The notes under the pieces: model-generated
The model's input: the letters and a program-made list of their open reading frames with translations, nothing else
The model's database searches: none
What the model was told of the DNA's origin: nothing
In this document: positions 59,823 to 64,000 of the stretch, one piece after another
How the letters are laid out: each line of letters begins with the position of its first letter
Numbering within the stretch: the stretch's first letter is position 1
NCBI GenBank assembly: GCA_022496805.1
Contig: CM040102.1
Coordinates: forward strand, 18,135,955-18,199,954
From: Pohlia nutans
Taxonomy: Eukaryota > Streptophyta > Bryopsida > Bryales > Mniaceae
Length of the DNA stretch: 64,000 nt
Reading direction: 5' to 3'
Translations under genes and position numbers: made by a program

Positions 59823-60069
59823 AGCATAGCAATCTTCTGGGTGCGAGTTTGTGACACTCGATTTATCTCAATTAGGAGTTACTGGCCAACGGTAGAAATA
59901 AAAGTCGTGCGCCACTACGCGGCATGCTACAGAGACAACCGCGGCCATGCATGCCCACGGTGTGCTTTGCTATAGCCACTTTTGCCTTCCTGTTACTCTA
60001 CAAACATGTACAATTACATGCAAATTTAAATAGATGCCATAAGAGCACTTTCATTGTTGGCACCAACAA

Positions 60070-60420
60070 TATAGATGGCGTCGAATGTCTGACTACACGT
60101 ACCAATCCTCCTCACATGTTGTGTAGTGCTGATGGTTTATGCGCGTGCCAACCATCCTCACCTGTGTGGTGCCAATGGTTTGTGTCGTGTACTACACGCG
60201 CCAACCGTCTTCATACGTGTGGTGCCAATGGTTCGTGTCATGGACTACACGCGCCAACCGTTCTCATACGTGTAGTGCCAATGGTTTGTGTCGTGGAGAC
60301 GTGGACTACACGCGCCAATTGTCCTCATACGTGTGGTGCCAACGGTCTATGTTGTGGACTTCACGCACTAACTCTCCCACCAATTGTCCCACATGTATTA
60401 TGCTAACGGTTTATGCCATG
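60070..60420 (+). repeat. 53-bp minisatellite, unit B
   Basis: ACTACACGCGCCAACCGT recurs at 60,191 and 60,244 (period 53) and in variants on either side, about six units. Fewer copies than unit A. Confidence 0.8.
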
Positions 60421-61745
60421 GAGCACGCGTCAATTGAATGGTACCTATGGTATAATTCCATCCCGGGCCACCAATTCCACCCTACTAATGGCAACCTCTA
60501 GTGAGAGTATTCTTCACTTCAAAAGGAAGATTTCACTAAATTCATCATACGGAGCTCTATTCTTGGTCACGACATTGGAGTGATGACTAGCCGGGAGGAT
60601 TGGGGAGCCAGGGCTGCCACGTTAAAGCTCCCAAAAGATATCCCCTATATTCACTCCATAGCGCCACCATTCGTGCCACTAGAGTGGAAGTGCTCAAAAG
60701 AATTAGGAACTCTTGAGTCCATTTAACTGTCGTTGACCACTTGATTTTGAGTAATTTTTTTTTATTACACCAATCATCCTACATCTATTTATGTAGAATT
60801 TAATGGTTGTATGACTACATTGGTCATGGATGTCTATTCACACTCCTACACTTAATCTTAGGTAGAGTTCATACTTTATTTTGAAAATGACTCTAGGTAA
60901 ACAAAAACTATAGTTTTGTAAATAAAATGCCTTTTGTTGACAACGTTTCCTTAAGTCATTGTGAAAAGTACACTTTTAAGAATACATAACATTGTAGAAA
61001 ATCTTGTTACTATTCAATGAAAGAATCTAGTACAACTAAACTTGATTCACACTTTATGCGACATAATGGAACCCAACTCACACTTGATGAAATCAATTTC
61101 TTTGTATTGGTGGATATTTGTGAAATTGACATTTTGTGATTTTTAGAACAAGTGGCCTAGAACCTAATGATAACCATATCCTGGTTAATAGAACTAGTGT
61201 ATTTGAGTGTTTGATTGTGTCACAATTTTTTCGCTCTAAATCACGGAAAAAATAAGAAAACTATTGATATATTCTACTCAATGAACCGAATTCATACTTT
61301 ATGTTTGTTGGTTAATATATGGGTGTAATACTTGTCACAAGTCACCATAAATGAACCTTGGGCTATACAATACGTGCTGCAATAAAGTGTTGCACATTGT
61401 TTGTGATATAGAGTGCATTTTGTGATTTATACCACATGATTTATTCAATAAAATTTATTCTATTGAAGATAAGTACTTACACTAAATAATTATGAATGTA
61501 AAATTTGCAAAATTACATTACATATATCCATTTTAAATAAATAAAAAATACACACAAGGATGCAAATATTAGGGACAAAGAATATGGTTGCATAAGTGCT
61601 TGTTTTTAGAAGTATTTAATAAAAGTATTATTTTTAGGAAGACGGAGGAAAATAAAATTAAAAATTAGTAGGAAACATGGGGAAAAAATGATATGAAAAC
61701 CACTATCCATTAGAAACACATGAATTTCTTGTAATGTAAGTGTTA

Positions 61746-62099
61746 TTAACCCTTAAATGTCAAAATAAGCCCCATGGGCTTGTTTATGAGAGAATAATGA
61801 AAAAAAAGGTGGATTTTCTCAACCAAATCAAGCAAGGATAGGTGCATTGGAAAACTACTGAAAAAGCAATTTAGATTCCAAATTTGTGCATCATTTGGGA
61901 GATTGTGGAATCATTGGCAACCAATCAAAGTTATTAAAATGAACAAGAGTTGAGGTTGGGGGCAGCTGAAGTCGTTTCTTGAAAAGAGCCGCAGTGCTAC
62001 AATGCTGGCAAGCAGAGCCGTTAGTTTTTTTTTCTTCCTCCGAAAATTTAGATGCCTTAGGGCTACCCTGCCCAGGCCCTCTTGACGTTCAAGGGCTAA
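61746..62099 (+). mobile_element. TTAA-bounded MITE, family H
   Basis: The left end is TTAA-CCCTTAAATGTCAA and the right end TTGACGTTCAAGGG-CTAA, an inverted pair (CCCTTRAAYGTCAA) with one target base changed. It is 354 bp. Its right portion (TTTAGATGCCTTAGGGCT...) is also present in unit A, where the terminus is deleted. Confidence 0.65.
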
Positions 62100-62872
62100 G
62101 CTTGAGAGAGAATTTTAAAAGTGCCCTCTAACTCAATCTTGGAACATAACGTTCTTTAAAGGCCTTCGAAAATGTTGCACCTTCGAAATTCAAGCATCTA
62201 TCAGGATTATAGGAATCATAGAGTTTTTTTTTAACTTCACCTAGTTCAAGCAATGAGGATTGGAGAGTTGGACTATTTTATTAATACTTTACATTGTAGT
62301 AGCATTATAGAGAAAGAGTGTGGGCCAGAAAGAGCGGAAGAATGTTATGAACGGAATGCCTTCGCTTCAATCATTAGGCTTCAAATATGGATGTTTTGGA
62401 GAGGTCAACATAAGGTTTTTAAGCCCTTCTACTATTGACCTCATAATCTTGAGCACTATTCTCAAATCACTATAGCAAATTCACAATCATGGGCAAGTCC
62501 TTAGCTAAAGATTGGGTGATCGAAAATTGTATTTAATATTCAAGCTTTTCAAGCTACTCTTGAAAAGGGTGGACTCCAGTAACTACTAAAGAACCTTCAA
62601 AGGGTCAAATGTATTACCAACAATGTCTAAATTATGATAAAGGTTGCAACCAACAATTCATAGCATAGCCAGTTCTTTGTGACCTACACTTGTCATGAGA
62701 GTTTTTAGAATACTGTAACAAGGAAATTCTGCAGAACCAATATTTTGGGCCTTTGCCCAATTACAGGAATTTTATTGCCCCTTGTGATTCTCTGGTCCAT
62801 CGAGAAACCACTGCTCTTGGGTTAATTATGCCACATGTTCTCACATAGTGAGCTCTGGTAGGCAACTGATTG

Positions 62873-63335
62873 TATAAACTGTAATTCAGATGGGACCAAA
62901 TATCATACCACCGGAATCAGAGAAGACCATTGCATACCACCGGAATCAGAGAAGACCATTGCATGCATTGGTAAATAAATAAATGACTAGTCCCGTAGTC
63001 TTTGCCTTAGTATTTACCCTATATTTACTTTTACACCTTGTTTGTACTGTTCAGCCACGTAACTCCTTAAAAAAGGAAGCATTTCTCTAATTCTCTGCCA
63101 TAGTATTTTCCCTATATTTACTTTTACACCTTGTTTGTACTGTTCAACCATGTAACTCCTTAAAAACGAAGCGTTTACGTAGTCTCTCCCCGTTTACGTA
63201 GTCTCTCGCTCTCCCCTGGAAGAGGAGAGACAACAAATAAGAAGTCCACGTAAGACTTACTCAAAAGTGCTTGAAAAACAACAATATGAGGCATTGAGGC
63301 CCAATTCGAGCATCTTCATCCTATCGGGAAGTTAA
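62873..63335 (+). mobile_element. Family B MITE copy 6, expanded by internal duplications
   Basis: AATTCAGATGGGACCAAAT, AAGTCCACGTAAGACTTACT and ATGAGGCATTGAGGCCCAAT place it in family B, ending GGGAAG-TTAA. The left terminus is missing. A 31-bp stretch (CATACCACCGGAATCAGAGA) is directly doubled, and an 85-bp CTATATTTACTTTTACACC segment is also doubled, doubling its length. Confidence 0.6.
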
Positions 63336-63359
63336 ATGGCATCGGCAGATCAAATCTAC

Positions 63360-63700
63360 AGAATCAGAAATAACAGTTCATCTGGAAACTAACACAGTTC
63401 AACGGCAACAGAAGTTTTGCCAGATGACTGATCACTTTCCACAAATCCCAAGAGAGAAATACAAAATGATATCCGAGATTTACAAACCCCTCCGACATTG
63501 TAAAAGTCGCCGACCTGACATCTGTCGGTGTCATTATAATTGAAACGTAGAGTACCGGTAGTGCTAGAACAGGAGCCAGACCCATGACCCTCCAGAACAA
63601 ATAACACCAAGATTGCTGCCTCTACACTCCCAGTCTGCTCCCTACCCTACAACTACCTTCTCGTCTGAGTGCCTTCCATAAAGAACTCTCACTGCAAGAG
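63360..63700 (-). other. Possible coding exon at the right edge, not recognised
   Basis: A minus-strand frame reads through a hydrophobic stretch (AAILVLFVLEG) into a Cys/Gly-rich part (GSCSSTTGTLRFNYNDTDRC). Base composition from 63,340 onward is more gene-like than the preceding repeats. There is no nearby ATG in frame and no family I recognise, so this is only a candidate for part of a gene continuing beyond the window. Confidence 0.2.
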
Positions 63701-64000
63701 TAAGACCAGTGGCGTGATTTCTGGGTCTTCAGATAACTTAGAGAGATCAACAAGAAGAATTTTCTCTTCAGCCAACAGCAGCAGGTGCCCAATAATGGCC
63801 ACGTCGATCTGCATGAGCTTTTACACTAATTGACATGCCGTTGCTGAAGACGCACTACTAAACACGAGTGCTTTGATGACCGTCCATGTCATCCATCTAC
63901 CAACTACTCCCCAATGGAAAGAAACTAGAAGTGCCTTTGATTCTTTTTCCTCTTGTTTGCAGTCCGTTTCGTTACTCTCTCTTCGAGTTCATTTTCTCTG

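Larger units (their letters stand above)
59395..62860 (+). repeat. Large tandem duplication, unit B
   Basis: Second copy of the unit described at 55,970-59,220, about 3.4 kb. It retains a cleaner 17-bp satellite and a shorter minisatellite, and contains the TTAA-bounded element at 61,746-62,099 inside a region missing from unit A. Confidence 0.85.

Noticed and set aside
58332..62438. Matching 60-codon frames in units A and B (58,332 and 62,253)
   Set aside because: The frames are duplicates. Within the shared part most differences change amino acids, and the ends diverge, so there is no sign of selection on a protein.

Overview
The window is a stretch of nuclear DNA from a plant. Four protein-coding loci can be rebuilt exon by exon with GT-AG introns. 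In order they are a full-size peroxisomal ABC transporter of subfamily D (minus strand, 3' half cut by the left edge), a small CYSTM-type cysteine-rich tail-anchored protein (minus), an aldo-keto reductase (plus) and GDP-mannose 4,6-dehydratase (plus). All four are ordinary land-plant genes. The sparse gene spacing, AT-rich DNA full of small DNA-transposon derivatives and the moderate divergence from angiosperm proteins suggest a seed-free land plant such as a moss or lycophyte. That placement is inference and no single sequence here proves it.

Layout. 1-7,291: ABCD transporter, 17 exons visible, all phases compatible. 7,292-13,800: upstream DNA and repeats. 13,830-14,371: CYSTM gene with a GC-rich promoter region to about 15,020. 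15,020-27,350: gene-poor, with nested MITEs, a CACTA-like MITE, a 33-G run and a large foldback repeat. 28,179-31,098: aldo-keto reductase with repeats in its introns. 31,426-42,444: an almost continuous island of non-autonomous DNA transposons. 44,172-47,084: GDP-mannose dehydratase with a TATA box and a probable 5'UTR intron, followed by a diverged tandem copy of its own 3' end. 48,400-54,750: more MITEs and tandem repeats. 55,000-62,860: a 3.4 kb direct tandem duplication plus a partial inverted third copy, each carrying a U2-snRNA-like sequence, a 17-bp satellite and (in the two full copies) a 53-bp minisatellite.

The most unusual content is the mobile DNA. About seventeen elements of 120-600 bp are bounded by TTAA and begin CCCCTAAA/CCCTTTAA in inverted orientation, the pattern expected of piggyBac-type MITEs, which are little known in land plants. 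Several families carry a short hairpin just inside one end. In two families the hairpin has changed on both arms in matching ways between copies. A second group starts AGGT(C/A)G and is flanked by TA, as in Tc1/mariner MITEs. One of these sits inside a TTAA element, and another TA element (CAGTGGGG ends) sits inside a different TTAA element. No transposase gene is visible, so all are non-autonomous here.

The four genes do not form a pathway. The ABCD transporter imports fatty acyl substrates into peroxisomes, GMD makes the GDP-fucose precursor for cell-wall and glycan fucosylation, the aldo-keto reductase reduces carbonyls with NADPH, and CYSTM proteins are linked to stress responses.
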